In this document: positions 13,001 to 26,639 of the stretch, piece by piece
Numbering within the stretch: position 1 is the stretch's first letter
Layout: each line of letters starts with the position of its first letter
Assembly (NCBI RefSeq): GCF_047675955.1
Contig: NC_132926.1
Span: forward strand, 15,009,326-15,073,325
Direction: 5' to 3'
DNA from: Chlorocebus sabaeus
Taxonomy: Eukaryota > Chordata > Mammalia > Primates > Cercopithecidae
DNA length: 64,000 nucleotides
Notes under the pieces: generated by a model
The model's input: only the letters and a program-made list of their open reading frames with translations
What the model was told of the DNA's origin: nothing
Databases searched by the model: none
Program-made: the position numbers and the translations under genes

Positions 13001-14700
13001 CACTGTAATATAACAAAACAAATAATTTTCCTTTCATCAATATACAACAGCTTTGTTCATTATTGAGAAACGTTAGGTGGTAAAGTATTGAGTGCTATGC
13101 ATTTTATGCTTAAATCAATGTACTGTCTTGCAGTTATGCCACCTAATGTGTTTTTAAGTCATCCGCTACAGAGATCAATGTGATTCTTATTTGATATTCA
13201 GTGTTAAGTTCAGCCTCATAAATTTAGAATTGCACTCTGTTATTTTGATGGTTATATATTAACCACGTACTGAAAGTTTTATGGTTTTATACTCAGCCCG
13301 GCTGTAAATCATACTGGTTCTATACGTAAAGCATAGGGTCTGGCTTGATTTTTATTACTCTGCTCAGAAGGAAACGGATGGATGGCTGGATATTTGAGGG
13401 AGGTAAACCTACAATGTGTTTGGATAAATACCTCAGGTATGTGAGCATTAAAGGCATGGTTCAGAAAATTCAAATTAGACATCTCACTGCAACCAGCCTC
13501 GTAGGCATGGATAATAATGCAATAGCAAGGTGTCACAAATTGGCAATCTTTTATATTAGTACCCTCAGTGGTATGGGCTTTGACCTCATACAGGTTTATC
13601 CATGCTCACTCTGTGGTGAGTTACTCTGACAAACACGGTTCCAGGTAGGCTAAATAGAATAAACTGAATACATGGTATTTCATGACTCAATCAGAGACCT
13701 ACATATTATTTCAGAGATATACTAAGATTACCTCCTTGAAACAATGAGCTAAGTTGTAATACTGTAAAAGATCGATGCCCACATAGAACAACTTAATTAT
13801 GTAGAAAACAAATAGAATTGAACTAATAGTGATCATCAGAGCAAAAACAAAAACAAAAACAAAACACTAACAACCCAGGGTAAAGACTTTTGAAAATGAT
13901 GCTAAAATAGTGCAAAAGTAGATATAATAACAAAAATGTTCCTAGATAACTAGTATTCCTCAATTAAATGAAGATATAGGGCCAATGTACATTTCTAATC
14001 CTTCTTTCCATTGAAAGGGATTAACATTTGGCAGGGTCTCAAATACTCATGCTTGCTGAAGATTCCAATTCAGTCCCTTTGCTATATTTTTGTCATAAAT
14101 TGAAATCATTTTTTTTTTTTTTGCTTTCTATGACATATTTTCAGACTCTGCACTCATCTCCTTAAGTTAAACATGTAACATCTTAAACTATGACTAAACT
14201 GACAGACATGACAAAACATTTCAAAGGGAATTATGCAAGGCTGGGCCAAAAGTTTGATCAATGTGGATTTAGCAGTCTTTAGCAGAAATGCAACAGCCAC
14301 TGTTTTTTCAAACCATTGGGAAATACAAATTGCCTAACTTTTCTATTGTCCCTGCCATAGTTTTTCCTTGATTACTGATTCAAGGGAGAAGTATGCCTTA
14401 AAAAGCATTCCATAATTTCTTTTGCGACTTCTAAGATTGGGTAATGGATAATCTTATCATGGCAAAATAAAAAAAGTGTCTTTGCACACAAACCTAGGTG
14501 GTATCACATCCTCCAGTAATCATGTTTCTTACTGAAAGGGTATCTGTGAAGGTTTGGGGGAGGCCATCTTTCAAACATTTCAGAAAAAAAATGTATTTGT
14601 GAAGGTTGTATTTGGTTAACAAGATTGACATTACTGTAAATCAGTGGTACTCAAACTTGTAGTAAGAATCAGAATCAACTGGAGAGCGTGTCAACACACA
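10061..14700. other. Largely repeat-free intronic DNA
   Basis: About 4.6 kb with no Alu, L1 or clear MIR. Small A-rich runs at 10293-10325 and 13843-13866 (CAAAAA units) and a T run near 14110 are the only simple repeats. Open frames here (for example 13345-13629 plus strand) lack start context or recognisable domains and I do not call them genes. Confidence 0.5.
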
Positions 14701-14711
14701 GATTGTTAACC

Positions 14712-14994
14712 CTAATTTCTTTTTTTGTTTCTTTCTTTCTTTTTCTTTTTCCCAGACAGAATCTCACTCTTTTTGTTCACCTCCTGGGTTCACGCAATTC
14801 TTCTGCCCCAGCCATCCAAGTAGCTGAGATTACAGGCAAGCACCACCACACCTGGTTAATTTGTGTATTTTTAGTAGAGACTGTGTGTTTCACCATATTG
14901 GCCAAGCTGGTCTTGAACTCCCGACCTCAAGTGATCTACCCATGTCAGCCTCCCAAAGTATTGGGATTACAGACATGAGCCACCGTGCCCGGCC
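14712..14994 (-). mobile_element. Alu element, antisense, with deletion
   Basis: T/C-rich head, AGACAGAATCTCACTC, then a jump to TTCACCTCCTGGGTTCACGC that drops part of the arm, then a normal course to GAGCCACCGTGCCCGGCC. A diverged target duplication, TTAACCCTAATTTCT versus CTAACCTTAGTTTCT, flanks it (about 14706-14720 and 14997-15011). Confidence 0.9.
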
Positions 14995-15797
14995 TGCTAA
15001 CCTTAGTTTCTGATTCAGGTGGTCTGGAGAGGGGCCTCAGAATTTCCATATCTAGTCCTAACAATTTCCGTAACAAGTCCCTCTCTTTTCTCCTCAGACC
15101 ATAATGCTGCTGCTCCCGGGACCCCACTTTCTGAACCATTACTAAAAACACTTCCTAGCTGCTCCTGTTCCTCCTTCTTTCTGAGTCTGTTTCCAAAAAC
15201 AAAATGTGATTCAAGTCTAAGAGCTTTGGATTTCTAAAAGCCCACTGGAACGAGAGGGATCCTGGTGGTATGCTAGAGTTAAGCAAATTTTGATAGAGTT
15301 CCCAGGTGAACCCTTAAATCCCACTTCACCCATTTGATAGCTAGAGATTTCTGTACCAATCCAGCACCCAGAAAACATTTCCTTGGTGGGTTCACTGAAA
15401 ATGATTTTTATAAAAATATTTGCATTTAAGTAGTAAGTGTTTTTCTGACTTTCACATTTCTATCTTTTGTCCTTTTCCACACATGTATAGTTTGATCAGC
15501 AGTCATTCAGTCAACACAGATGTATTTAGACATGAACATGATATTGTAAGTTTGTAGATCTTGTAAACAAATCACTTAATAATTTTAAAGATGGAAAAGT
15601 TAATTCCTGATTGTTTCAGGTGCATTCTATACAATGATGATCATTCTTGCCAAAAGGTTTGAGTTTTAATAACATGATTTTGAAGACCAACAGAAAGAGT
15701 TATTAACGCTTCCTAGATTACTTCATAACTTAAACTTCATCCAATCTCCTGGAATCCTGTAGAGATATTTTAAGCTAAGTCTTAAATTGACCCTCAT

Positions 15798-15892
15798 TCT
15801 CTGTCTCTGTCTCTCTCTCTTTCTCCCTCCACCTACACACACACACGCTCACCTACACACACACATGCACACACAAACACACACACAACCTG
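15798..15892 (+). repeat. Pyrimidine tract followed by CA-rich repeat
   Basis: A TCTC run (about 15798-15830) passes into an impure (CA)n (15833-15890). The flanks 15012-15797 and 15893-16250 show no feature I can support. Confidence 0.85.
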
Positions 15893-16249
15893 GGTAACAA
15901 ATATCATAGCCTTTGGAGACTGATAATTTAGAGCAGCTTCTTGGTCTCTCTTCTAACAATGATACACCATCTCTTTCAGTTAAAGACTCAACATACTCCA
16001 GAAAGGTTACACTTTTGTTTATGTTTCACAATTAAAGTGCAAAGAAAGATTTTCTCGAAGATTATATGTTTATCGGTCAAAGGAATTTGTAATTGAGCTA
16101 ATAATTTGAAATCCGATACCTCAGATGACCAGACATAGCCACATTGATGTAAGTATAATATCCCATGCAAAAGTCAAGTATACTTTACTTTTAAAATTTA
16201 GTTTTGATTTTCTACATCATCACTTTCCTATCCTCTCTCAGCCTCAGGG

Positions 16250-16360
16250 ATTTTATATAATTTACCCAGCATTTCCAAGTTAAGCAAATGGTGGAATCAG
16301 ATTTAGAATGCATCTCCATCTAATAGCAAAGACCATGCTCTTTTATTGCACAACCATGTG
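16250..16360 (-). repeat. MIR fragment
   Basis: AAGTTAAGCAAATGGTGGAAT, CAGATTTAGAATGC and GACCATGCTCTTTTATTGCAC follow the antisense MIR tail ('...ccatgctcttaaccac'). Confidence 0.5.
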
Positions 16361-17633
16361 TTTCTAAGTTGACCAAATATGTTCCTCTTTTAATGAAATT
16401 TATAATTTTAAAGAATTTTCTAGGGAACAAAGGTACATCTAATCAACCTCAGGTTTCAAGTGATTTTTACTTGGTTGTGGCTCGAGGTTAATAGTTGGGA
16501 TCTCCACTAAATTATAGGCAGGATTAGCTGCTTATTTTGATAGGACATTCTTTTCGATGCTAAATACAATGCACTGACATATATTTTAAAACACACAAAA
16601 TTAAAAATTATATGAACTCTGTTCTTTTAGGACCCAGAAACATTGTACATTTCTTCTATGCCCATGGTCAATCTCTACCTTAAATAATAAATAAGAATGA
16701 CAGGGAAGTTGCATTTCTCTGAGGGATTCTTTCTGGAATAATTTTAGACTTGCTTTATGCATACCAAGGAAGCTGTCAGTTTATTTGATCTTCAAATACA
16801 CTCAACTTTATGGGGAGAATCTTTGGCAAATCACAGACTGTTCACTTAGACACTTTTTTTTTTTCTTTTGCAAGACACAAAAGCTGAATTCTCTATAATA
16901 ATTTATTCCTTATTTGGAAGTTTTGCTAATTTTTATAAATGAGTTGCAGAGAATGCAGATATGATAAAGATGCTGCAAAGAAGATTTTTATGTCTATACC
17001 ACAAAATGGAATAAATCAGTTCATCGAGCATATGGCTTATTAGGCTTAAATAGCTCTTTTCCAAGATGATTCTGAGCACCATATTTTGAAAGATAAGGTA
17101 GTGGGTTGTTGTTTTTGGATATTTGCCTTCATAAAGATAGGCCATCTGTCTCAACAAGTGAAAAGAGTTGAATGCTTTGATTGCTATTTTCCTAATCAAG
17201 ACAAATTCAAATATATTTTAACACATTGATTAACCAGATCTGACATTATGTCTTGGAGGTGTTTGCTGGTATCATCACTGTAAGAATTTCGTGCTGGCCA
17301 CAAAATTTTCTACATGCTCCATACTCGACAGGTAAGAATTTTATTTTCTGATGGTAGAGAGAAATTCATGCTAAAGCAATGAAGCTACATCATAATGAAA
17401 CCCCAAAATTTGTAATTTGTTTAGTTGGGTTATTAAATTAATATTAATTACAAATTTCTAATCCCAATTTTTTGGTACTTTCCTTATGAAAAGCTTTTAC
17501 ATTTAAAACAACTAACAAAGAAGATTTTCAACACCACAAGAAAGTTCCACAGTGAAATAGCATCATCAGTGTTAAAAATTTCATCATGGATCATTGATAT
17601 GACTGGTATTTTGCTATTATCAATGTGCTGAAA

Positions 17634-17671
<38 letters not shown>

Positions 17672-17680
17672 CACACACCC
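17634..17680 (+). repeat. (CA)n microsatellite
   Basis: An uninterrupted CA run of about 17-18 units (17634-17669), then CCCCACACACCCC. The stretch 16361-17633 contains no other recognisable element. Confidence 0.97.
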
Positions 17681-17799
17681 CTACCTGAATAAAAATGGCA
17701 TAAGCACATTTAACACTACCAATACAACATACTTTCACTTAAACATATTTTCTCCGTATAAAGGAATATTTTATTATTTAACAAATCAGAAAAATAGAA

Positions 17800-18130
17800 A
17801 AACACAAACAAAATCATCTATAATCCTATTATGTATTCATGCCGCTGTTAATATTTTTGAGCGCATGCTTCCACTCTGCTTTCTGTGTGAGTTTATCTTT
17901 GTTTTTTTAAAGCTTAATTGGTTCTATAATGTGTAGGCCAATTTTTAGGCTGCTTATTAACTTAACAATAGATGAATGAGTACTTCCCTATGTTATTAAA
18001 ATTGCACAATTACTTTTAAAATTGCCCCTTCAGGATATGAAAGTTTCTTGTACTGTTTTACAACTTTTTTGTAAGTTTATCCATCCTGCTTTGCCCAGAC
18101 ATTCTCATCACATTTTTTTGATCACTAAAA
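17800..18130 (-). repeat. Possible ancient LINE relic
   Basis: AAAATCATCTATAATCCTATT, TTAATATTTTTGAGCG and TCATCACATTTTTTTGATC resemble a diverged old LINE 3' region. Family and limits are uncertain. Confidence 0.3.
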
Positions 18131-18455
18131 TCTGAGAGAAATCAAACTCCAGACTTTAGTTAATATTACACCCTTTTTCACTGTACACAGCTATTACTCC
18201 TCACCATAAGAATACTTTTAAAAACTATAATTGGTTTAGTTTCTTATTCTTACTGCTATGTTCTTTTCAAGTGGCATTGCTTAGTTTCTAGACAGGGAAA
18301 CCTAAGTTCATTTTTATGAACAGCATGACTGTCAACGTATTTCCCAAGTGACTTCGAGTAAAGTCATCTTTCAAGTTCTAATCAATAAGGTTACCTTATT
18401 ACATTAAATAATACACCCTATAAAATGATTGTATGCATATTTGCATTTTAAAAAT

Positions 18456-18705
18456 TGTGTGTGTGTATATATGTATATATACACATACACACACACACAC
18501 ACATTAGATTTTGGGAAAAAATACATGGAAAGCAAACATCTAAAATACAATGACATATATAATAAAATACTATGCCATATATAAGATACTCTGTCATATA
18601 TATTAGACATATATATACACTATAGATACATATTAAATTTTATATATATATATATATATAAAAGATTTGGGGGAAAATACATGGAAAGCATACAGGTCTA
18701 AAATA
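18456..18705. repeat. TG/TA/CA tract with flanking 42-bp duplication
   Basis: 18456-18503 runs TG, then TATATG, then CA, making an imperfect inverted repeat. 18507-18548 and 18664-18705 are near-copies (GATTTTGGGAAAAAATACAT and GATTTGGGGGAAAATACAT, both continuing GGAAAGCA and ending TCTAAAATAC), 157 bases apart. A (TA)n run at about 18639-18660 sits between them. Confidence 0.85.
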
Positions 18706-19599
18706 CTCTGTCTTGGCTGATACCTGGCCCAAAAGTAAGTACTTTAGCACATCTCTAATACACTCAATAAGCTTGCTATTATTAACTAAAGACTGAATTT
18801 CAAGTACATTATGGCATCACTTGAAGTAATAGCAACTGAAATGTACCTACTTAATGGAATCGATCTTTCATAAAGACCGCAGTAAAGTATTATCAGAAGT
18901 CACTTATTGAACTTTATTTCTCAATGATATAATAAAGAGTAACATGTCAAGAATAAAAATGTCATTTATCACCTGAAGCTCTGGCACCTCAGAAATGCTA
19001 TCAAGAAGTAGGGGGCATTCTCTGAGCAATACAAAAGAGTAAGAATTTGTCATCTACTAGAGCTTCTTGCCAAAGAGATCCTCAGTTCATTCAACACCCA
19101 GATCCAAACCCTGAGATGAGTTACACATATATATTCTCGAGAGAGAGCAATATTTATTGCATTGCTTTTACCAAGCAAACTCCTTAACACCTCCAGTTCC
19201 AAGCTACCTTCTACTTTTAGGATTTGAAATGATTGGAAAGAAAGCGGATTTATTTTCTCTATTGAGTTACTACAGTTTGCCTCTGATATGTTTGGTTTTC
19301 ACTGTCAATTTGCTAGATTTGATATCTTCAAATATAACACATAATCCACAATGAGCCACAATGGAATAAGGAAATGCAATGGAGTTTAGATATTTCCCCA
19401 GAAGAAGAATGAAAGTTTGATAATTCATTGTATGAACTTCCAAGTATAGATGGGATCAGAATGTATATACTGACACCTCTTTTCACTTTTAGTCCCTTCA
19501 TATTAAATGAGGATGGTTTTCCTTTCTAGGAGGAAGGTCTATTTAAGTGAAGTTGGAAATAAATGGCCTGTGGGCTAATTTCTGCCAGCTTGTGGTTTT

Positions 19600-19912
19600 T
19601 TGTTGTGGTTATTGTTGAGACAGAGTCTCACTCTGCTGCCCAGGCTGGAGTACAGTGGCATGATCTCCGCTCACTGCAACCTCCACCTCCCGCGTTCAAG
19701 CAATTCTACTGCCTCAGCCTCCAGAGTAGCTGAGATTACAGGTGTGTGACACCACACTAGCTAATTTTTGTATTTTTGGTATAGATGAGATTTCACCATG
19801 TTGGCCAGGCTGGTCTTGTACTCCTGACCTCTCAGGTGGTCTGCCCACCTCAGCCTCCCAAATTGCTGGGATTACAGGCATGAGCAACCACGTCCGGCCA
19901 TTTTTTTTTTTC
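19600..19912 (-). mobile_element. Alu element, antisense
   Basis: GAGACAGAGTCTCACTCTGC, AGTACAGTGGCATGATCTCC, both arms, ending GAGCAACCACGTCCGGCC and a T run. Bases 18706-19599 hold no other recognised repeat. Confidence 0.95.
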
Positions 19913-20679
19913 TACACAAAATTCTTTTTCATTAGGTTTAATTAATTCAAATAGTAAGAGACTTCACAATGTTAAAAAAAAATATATTGATATCTGAACT
20001 TACTTGGAAAATTACAAGATCTGGGAAATTCTGTGCTAATTTCAAGATAGCAACAACCAGCTGGGAACACAGCTCAGCTCCTTTGACTAGTACCTATGTT
20101 CTAGTTCACTACAGATCCCATCATTTGCAGAACACATGTACAGGTATCTATAACCAGCATATACCCAGTCACTTATATTTGTAGTCTGGTTCTTGTAGAC
20201 ATTCGAGTTTGAGATCACTGCTCACAAAATCCCTATAGCTGTACAAACCACATTAATAATCTAAAACAATGACAATGATCCTAAAGAAAGAAAGATGAAC
20301 TTGAATGTCCCAAAAGCAAAGGCAAAGCAGGTGGCGTATTTCAACTGCACGTAGAATTAATCCATCCTCATTTCTTTTGTTTTCCTGTTTGCATTCTGTG
20401 TTTTCTCATATCAATTGCTGCTGCGTGTTTTCCTGCAATGTTTAGTTAACGTTGTAAACAAACACCTTATTTTCTATTAAATTATTAATCAAGAATTACA
20501 CTAACTCTGGCATCTGGAAATGCAGCATTTTGTCTACTACCAAATGTCCATGTGGTTCAGTGGCCTGGTAATTAAAATGACACCACCATGACACATACAC
20601 AAGCTAAAATAAAAATCTAAAGTAAGTAGGTACTTCCAAACATACAGAAATAAGACATTCCCCAGGGAAGCAATAGGAT

Positions 20680-20840
20680 GCAGAAAATGTAATAAAGATC
20701 TAGAAGTCAGGAAGGTCTAGATTTTAATCTTGCTTCAGTACTTATACAATCTTAGATAAGATATTCTTCTTGGATGACAATCAGTTTCCTCATCTGTAAA
20801 ATGCTTTTTCGTTCAGAGTTCTGTGAGGAAAAATCTATGC
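20680..20840 (+). repeat. MIR fragment, sense
   Basis: AGAAGTCAGGAAGGTCTAGAT, TTATACAATCTTAGATAAGA, ATCAGTTTCCTCATCTGTAA and AATGC follow the sense MIR core. 19913-20679 and 20841-21614 show nothing else I can support. Confidence 0.65.
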
Positions 20841-21611
20841 TCATTATAACAGAAGACATTTTGTGAACTATAAATCAAGGGATAATATTGATGGTAATTG
20901 TCTTAAAAATCCAACTGATAAAGTAAAGCTGGTGATTTTCTGCTGCTATACATTCACATTTATATTTCAAGGATTTGACCAGGCCCTGAAATACTCAATC
21001 TACTCTACTTCAGCATATGCAACTAAGCATGCAATTGCAAAAAATAATTGAGCTCTTTAAGTCCATTGATAATACTTAATTCTATGAATATGCATGTGGA
21101 GAATAATACAATTTCCACAGGGTGCCTAATGTCAGGCTGTAAAGAAGGAGAAGCTGATTTCCATTTGGAAACTAAAGCAAACCCATCATTAAACATCCTG
21201 GATGAGAATTGACAAGGTAAATTACTACAAACTCTAAGCAAACTTTACAAGTACGTTTAATTAAACAAGAGTCTATTCGTTTTTGCCATCTCATTTAGAA
21301 GTATTTATTTAGGTGTAGCATTTCTACTTAAAGACTTGGTTAGTCACTATTTTTGACTTTAATACTGGCAAAACTCTACGCATGCTCTCTGACTTCTCTA
21401 AGAGGTCCTATTTATAATCAGTGTATTCTTCTCTGGTTGAAATTAAAATAAGAAAATTTTAACAGATAAACAAAACTTTGGATCTAAAATGTAAAGTGGC
21501 TTAGTTTGGGGGTTTTTGAAATCCTGGATGACATGGCAAATCAATTACATTATCTCTGCCTCAATATGGGAAGATTCCTGACAGCTCCTTCTTCGGAATG
21601 GTTGTTGGCAT

Positions 21612-21614
<3 letters not shown>

Positions 21615-21654
<40 letters not shown>
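21615..21654 (+). repeat. (TG)n microsatellite
   Basis: About 20 perfect TG units. Likely length-polymorphic. Confidence 0.97.
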
Positions 21655-21657
<3 letters not shown>

Positions 21658-21954
21658 TGCACTATATCTAAGGTAAAGGTTTGTGGGGCTTATGTCCTAA
21701 AATTACAGAGTGAGGCTGAGTTAGGAAGAGATGAACAGAAACAGTTCTCATGGAGCTTTGCTGAATATTTTGCAGAGCACACTGCCAATACAAATAGATG
21801 TCTCTGAAGTCTTCACTTGCTTGATTTAAAATAGAGTGTAAGAGTCTGGCATTACCCAGATTACATTTATTAACAATATATAAGAGCTTCTTGTGAAGGC
21901 TCATATTATGTGATTACTCATCCAATCAATGAAAAAAATGTTCAATAGTTTTTT

Positions 21955-22145
21955 AATCCTCACACTGGGCCAAGGGGCAACATGAGCAGTATCCTGTGGG
22001 ATGTCCATTTATACAACATGAGAAATAAAGAATCACAAAAGTCACATAACTTGACCAGAGCGCCATTGCTTATCAGTAGCAGAACTGGAGTTTGCACCCA
22101 GATGCAGGAAGCTTCAAGGCCTGTTTTGCACCATGCTATTTGGAA
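21955..22145 (-). repeat. MIR fragment
   Basis: AAAAGTCACATAACTTGACC, AGTAGCAGAACTGGAGTTTGC, ACCCAGATGCAGG and TTGCACCATGCTATT follow the antisense MIR order. Confidence 0.7.
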
Positions 22146-22149
22146 ATCA

Positions 22150-22640
22150 TGCACAATACCAAGAAGAAAAAATTCAAAGAAACAACCCGTAATGAAAACA
22201 ACACAAATATCCATCAACTGATGAATGAAAAAAAATAAACATGCTATATCCATACAATGAAATATCATTTGTCAACAAAAAGGAATAAAGAACTGATACA
22301 TTCTGGCACAGATGAACTTCAAGAACATCGTGCTAAATGAAAGACACCAGTCACAAAATACTACATATTGCATGATTTCATTGACATGAAATGTCTAGAA
22401 TACGCAAATCTATGGTCACAAAGTAGATTGATGGATGCTGCTTAGGGCTGGCAGTTGTGGAGGGGAATGGGAATGACTGCTAAGAGTTCTGAATTTCTTC
22501 CTGGGGTGATGAAAATACTCTAAAATTGATTGTGCTGAAGGTTGCGCAAGCCTGTGATATACTAGAAACCATTAAATTTTGTATTTTAGGTGGGTGAATT
22601 GCATGTTATATGGATTATGTCTTGATTATAATGTTAGAAA
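22150..22640 (+). mobile_element. Old LINE-1 (L1M-type) 3' end
   Basis: Contains the end of the L1 second frame and 3' UTR: ATATCCATCAACTGATGAATG, CCATACAATGAAATATCATT, GAACTTCAAGAACATCGTGC, GTCACAAAATACTACATATTG, GGGGTGATGAAAATACTC. 5'-truncated and dead. Its start abuts the antisense MIR. Confidence 0.85.
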
Positions 22641-25110
22641 AAATAAGTCGCAGGAGGAACATGAAGAAACATGAGTAGGGCATGAAGAAGCGGAAAGAGA
22701 TGACCAACACGCATGGAGAGGGTCATTGTAGATCCCCATTGTATATTTCAATGATATCAGCAGCACTGGGTTTATCTTCACTGGAGACCATGATGAAAAA
22801 TACAGTTTCATGCAAAAACAATTGTAATAAACTTCCAAGGAAGTCACTTATGGCCTTACTGACGAACGTGGTTAAAAGGGCTTCCTTCAAAGGTTTATCT
22901 CTCCTCAAGGGGCTACACCAGGCCTTTCATCCTTCTCACTCATACAAACTCATCTTGCATGAGACCCATGTGATAGTCAATCATGCTATTTGTCTTCAGG
23001 AATCCTGTATCTACTGTTACGAAGAATCTTCTGATCTTACCCTATACTGATGGACAGTCAGTCATTTTTCATAACCCCAAATCACCATCATTAGTTTTTT
23101 TTTTTTTTTCCTCAGGGAAATGCACCCGGAAATTCCCCAGTTGCACAGGCCTTTCATCTCCCCTCACGCCTCTCTCAAACACTCTAGTGCCTCTCTCTGC
23201 CACCCTTCTCTTCTACCCATCCTCAAGCTTAATAACACTCTCTTGGCCTAGAGACAAGAGGAGAGGCACAGATGGCACATCTTGAGAGTTAAATTGGTTT
23301 AAAATGTAGGTGTCATTTTCTTCATGAAAGTTAAGAGGAGAAATAATTTACAATTCTCTATGAAACCATTATTTTAAATAGAGGGAAAACAGGTGAGGGT
23401 ATCATGTTTCACATGTTTTAAAACATGCAGCTGTTCTTGTGTATATCACTTAAGGAAGAAAAAGAAAATCTTTTGGTGATTAAAAAATTACTTAAAAATA
23501 AAAACACAGTTGTGGCATCATGCTATAAAGAAACTTGGCCAAGGATGGAAGGAGGTTAGTGTTATGTCTATACTAATTTCAAAGTCACCACCAACTTTCT
23601 GTGTTATTCCCTGGTGCAAGCTTGTACATCTTTATAATGCCTTCAGAATAATTTATCACATAGTAAAGATTTTAAAAAATCATTATCCTTTTGATCTAAA
23701 AATCCTTATACTTCAACTTTAATATGTTCTTTCTGAAGAAGTTGCCACGTATATTTTACTCCTCCGAGAAATCAACAGCAGAGCACTCAAACAAGGTTTT
23801 AGGATCTTCTAATCCCAGTTTTTAAAACGTTATAAAAGTTTTTTGTTGTGTCTATCTACCATGACCCATACGTTCAGGTAGAAGGCGTGAAGACCTGCAA
23901 AGCATTGACAAAACTAAGCTGGGGAAATCATTAGAAGGAATATCCAGACATTTCAACTAATGATTTAAAGTTAGTTTAGTACTTAGGAGTATTTCTTGCC
24001 TATGGCAAATATATTAGCATAGCATAAGAAAGCTATGAATAACATTGATTTATGTTCAGGCTACTTCAAACTGTTTTTTTTTTTTTTTTAAATACCAAAA
24101 ATCAAGGGTGGCAGACATTTCAGTTTGGTTTGGCATCCCAAAAAGCATTTTTGAGAAAGAAGTCACAAATGGCCCAAATGTATTAGTATTATTCTCTCAG
24201 TATCAGGGATTTTAAGGCAATTTTGCTTTGCTAAAAAAATTAATAACTATCACACACACACACACTCACATAGGTGCACATATACACATTTTCTAAGTTG
24301 GTTAATCTTTAGAGAAAGAAACTGTAACCACAACTAAATCCATTCTCTTTTGTTCCTCATAAAGGGTTTACCTCAAATCCACCAAATGTGCACAACTTGG
24401 AGCTTTCAGGCCTTCCTATGTATTAGCTATAAGCATATACTTCTTTTATAAGGCCCTCAGAAGACTACAAGACAGATCAAAATTAATTCAAATCATTTCA
24501 CATTGCATCATCTAAGACTGGTCACCCAAGAATGAATTAGGCAACAAGGCTGCATGTCTCACAGTTCTGATGCTGCTGGCTCTGAAGTCTCTTTAAACCC
24601 TTGTTAAGCTATAGAGCAGTTTTTGTTTGAAAATCCCTTCTATAGGAGAACAAAATACATTGAAAATACGAATGGCTATTTACCATTTATTATGTGCTAG
24701 GAACTGTGGCATGCCTTTGGTGTATCAAGATGTTCCATTCTATGTGCCTTGGAAAATTTCCTCATGTTACGGGATGGGAGAAGGAGAAAGAGGCAATCTA
24801 TACTCCAGCCAAAGTGAGGGATGGGAGACATTAATCTCTTCACAAGTCAGACAAGTCATTTCCTTCTAACTCTTGCTTACCATATGCGTGTCTCAAAACT
24901 CTAAATATATCCATACTTGATACATGTTCACATCATTATATTCTGTGTATTATCGTAAGCATTAAACCTTCGTACATACTTCTCATGGTGTAGGACTGTA
25001 TGCATGAACCCATGCATTCTCAAATTTAGAGCCAGTTTAAGGGATTTTTCAAGGGTAAATGTTTCTACCTAGGATTATGATTTTACCTCCTGGTTGAGAA
25101 TAGAACCTAA
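22641..25110. other. Unassigned intronic DNA
   Basis: T runs at 23096-23110 and 24073-24090 and a short CA run at 24252-24267 are the only clear simple repeats. Overlapping open frames on both strands at 22682-23050 have no recognisable domain. Bases 24670-24870 may hold a very worn MIR. No gene is supported. Confidence 0.4.
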
Positions 25111-25325
25111 GGAAGACGCAGTGCTCATATAATACATTAGCTTATATAATCCCACTACAGCCTTCTAAAATGGATATTTATATTCTCTTCTGTCATTTAA
25201 CTGGTGACCAAGGAGAATCTCAGAAAGATTAAAAAATCGCTGATCACCCAGCTTTTACTTAGAAGAGATGGGATTCAAATTCAGGTGTGTCTCAATTCAA
25301 AACCTAACTGTTTCTCTTATTTTAA
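25110..25325 (-). repeat. MIR element
   Basis: GTGCTCATATAATACATTAGC, AATCCCACTACAGCC, TCATTTAACTGGTGACCAAGG, AGATGGGATTCAAATTCAGG and TGTGTCTC follow the antisense MIR consensus. Confidence 0.65.
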
Positions 25326-26043
25326 AAAATGGTACTGACAATCTTCTCTTATTTTGAAGGAACTATTAAAAAGCTATAGCACTATATGATGATTAGGTAA
25401 TCAAAATAAAGGGGAGGGAAGGGCCATTAAATATGCATTTGTTGGTTGTGGGGGGTGACATGGGATGGGAAGGAGAATATACCCTCTATAAGTTCTGTTT
25501 TTATCCACCTTTCTTTCTCCTCTGTCACTTAAGGAAATGACAAAGACAAGAGAAAGTTACAACTGAAAAAACCCAAACTATCAAACTATAATACAAACTG
25601 ATTTTGTCAGTGAGTTTTATGCTATTTCTCAAAATTTAGAATGTCAGTATTCTAATAGGAGAATTTATTCCCATACCCAAAGCCGGAAAATAGGGGTTTT
25701 CTTAGATTAAAAAATATTATTCAAATGAATCACTGAAACCTATTTACCAACAACAATCTGGTGCAACTTCTGAGTAACTCCCTCAAAGAGGGCAGTGGCT
25801 TTGATTAAAATTCACTGTTTAAGCTTGCAGAGGAGGTGCGTTTTTAAGCTAAGTGCATTAGCCTTTTATTCAGAACATTTTACACTCTGTCCTTGTAAAA
25901 AATTTAAAGACTTCTTGTTTAATGGTAATCCTCAAATGCTATATAAATTATGAGAATCTTACTGACTGCCCATGATTCTCAGCAAACACAATTTTTAGAA
26001 TTGTAATTTGAGTAATTCCAAGCATCAGCCATGCTTAGATGCC

Positions 26044-26100
26044 TCTCCATAAGCATCCTTGCTCCAAGGATGTCTCTCCATAAGCATCCTCGGATCAAGG
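26044..26100 (+). repeat. Short tandem duplication (31-base period)
   Basis: TCTCCATAAGCATCCT occurs at 26044-26059 and again at 26075-26090, with weaker similarity in the rest of the unit. 25326-26043 shows nothing else recognisable. Confidence 0.9.
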
Positions 26101-26314
26101 TCCTCCAGGACAGAATATGATGAAAATTGTCAGTTAGCATCACTCCTATAAGTTGAAAACTTCAGAATACATACAGCATGGGACAGACACTGTTAGATTG
26201 TCTACCGTATATGAGGCATTAGTACAGAAAATGCAGAATCTCTACATATGTACAGGATGTAATGTTCCTTCAGCTTTTATTTTTTAATACCCTCCTCTTC
26301 GTTAGGCTTTTTAA

Positions 26315-26488
<174 letters not shown>

Positions 26489-26639
26489 GTTAGGCATTTT
26501 AATCAAGCATCTACAAGAACCACACTTTCGAATATTCCATCAAATGTTATCAGTGTCAAATCCAAAGGCATTTTCTCATTCTTCATCCTAATTAAATATT
26601 TTTTGACTTATGGCACAGTTGACCTTGCTCTACTTAATA

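Noticed and set aside
17484..17936. Opposed frames rich in CVCV or HTHT
   Set aside because: They are translations of the (CA)n microsatellite.
22682..23050. Overlapping frames on both strands (122 and 61 codons)
   Set aside because: The minus peptide (SKAISDFLGSLLQLFLHE) looks protein-like, but I recognise no family, see no splice sites that fit TENM2, and the other strand is equally open. Chance or a worn pseudogene.
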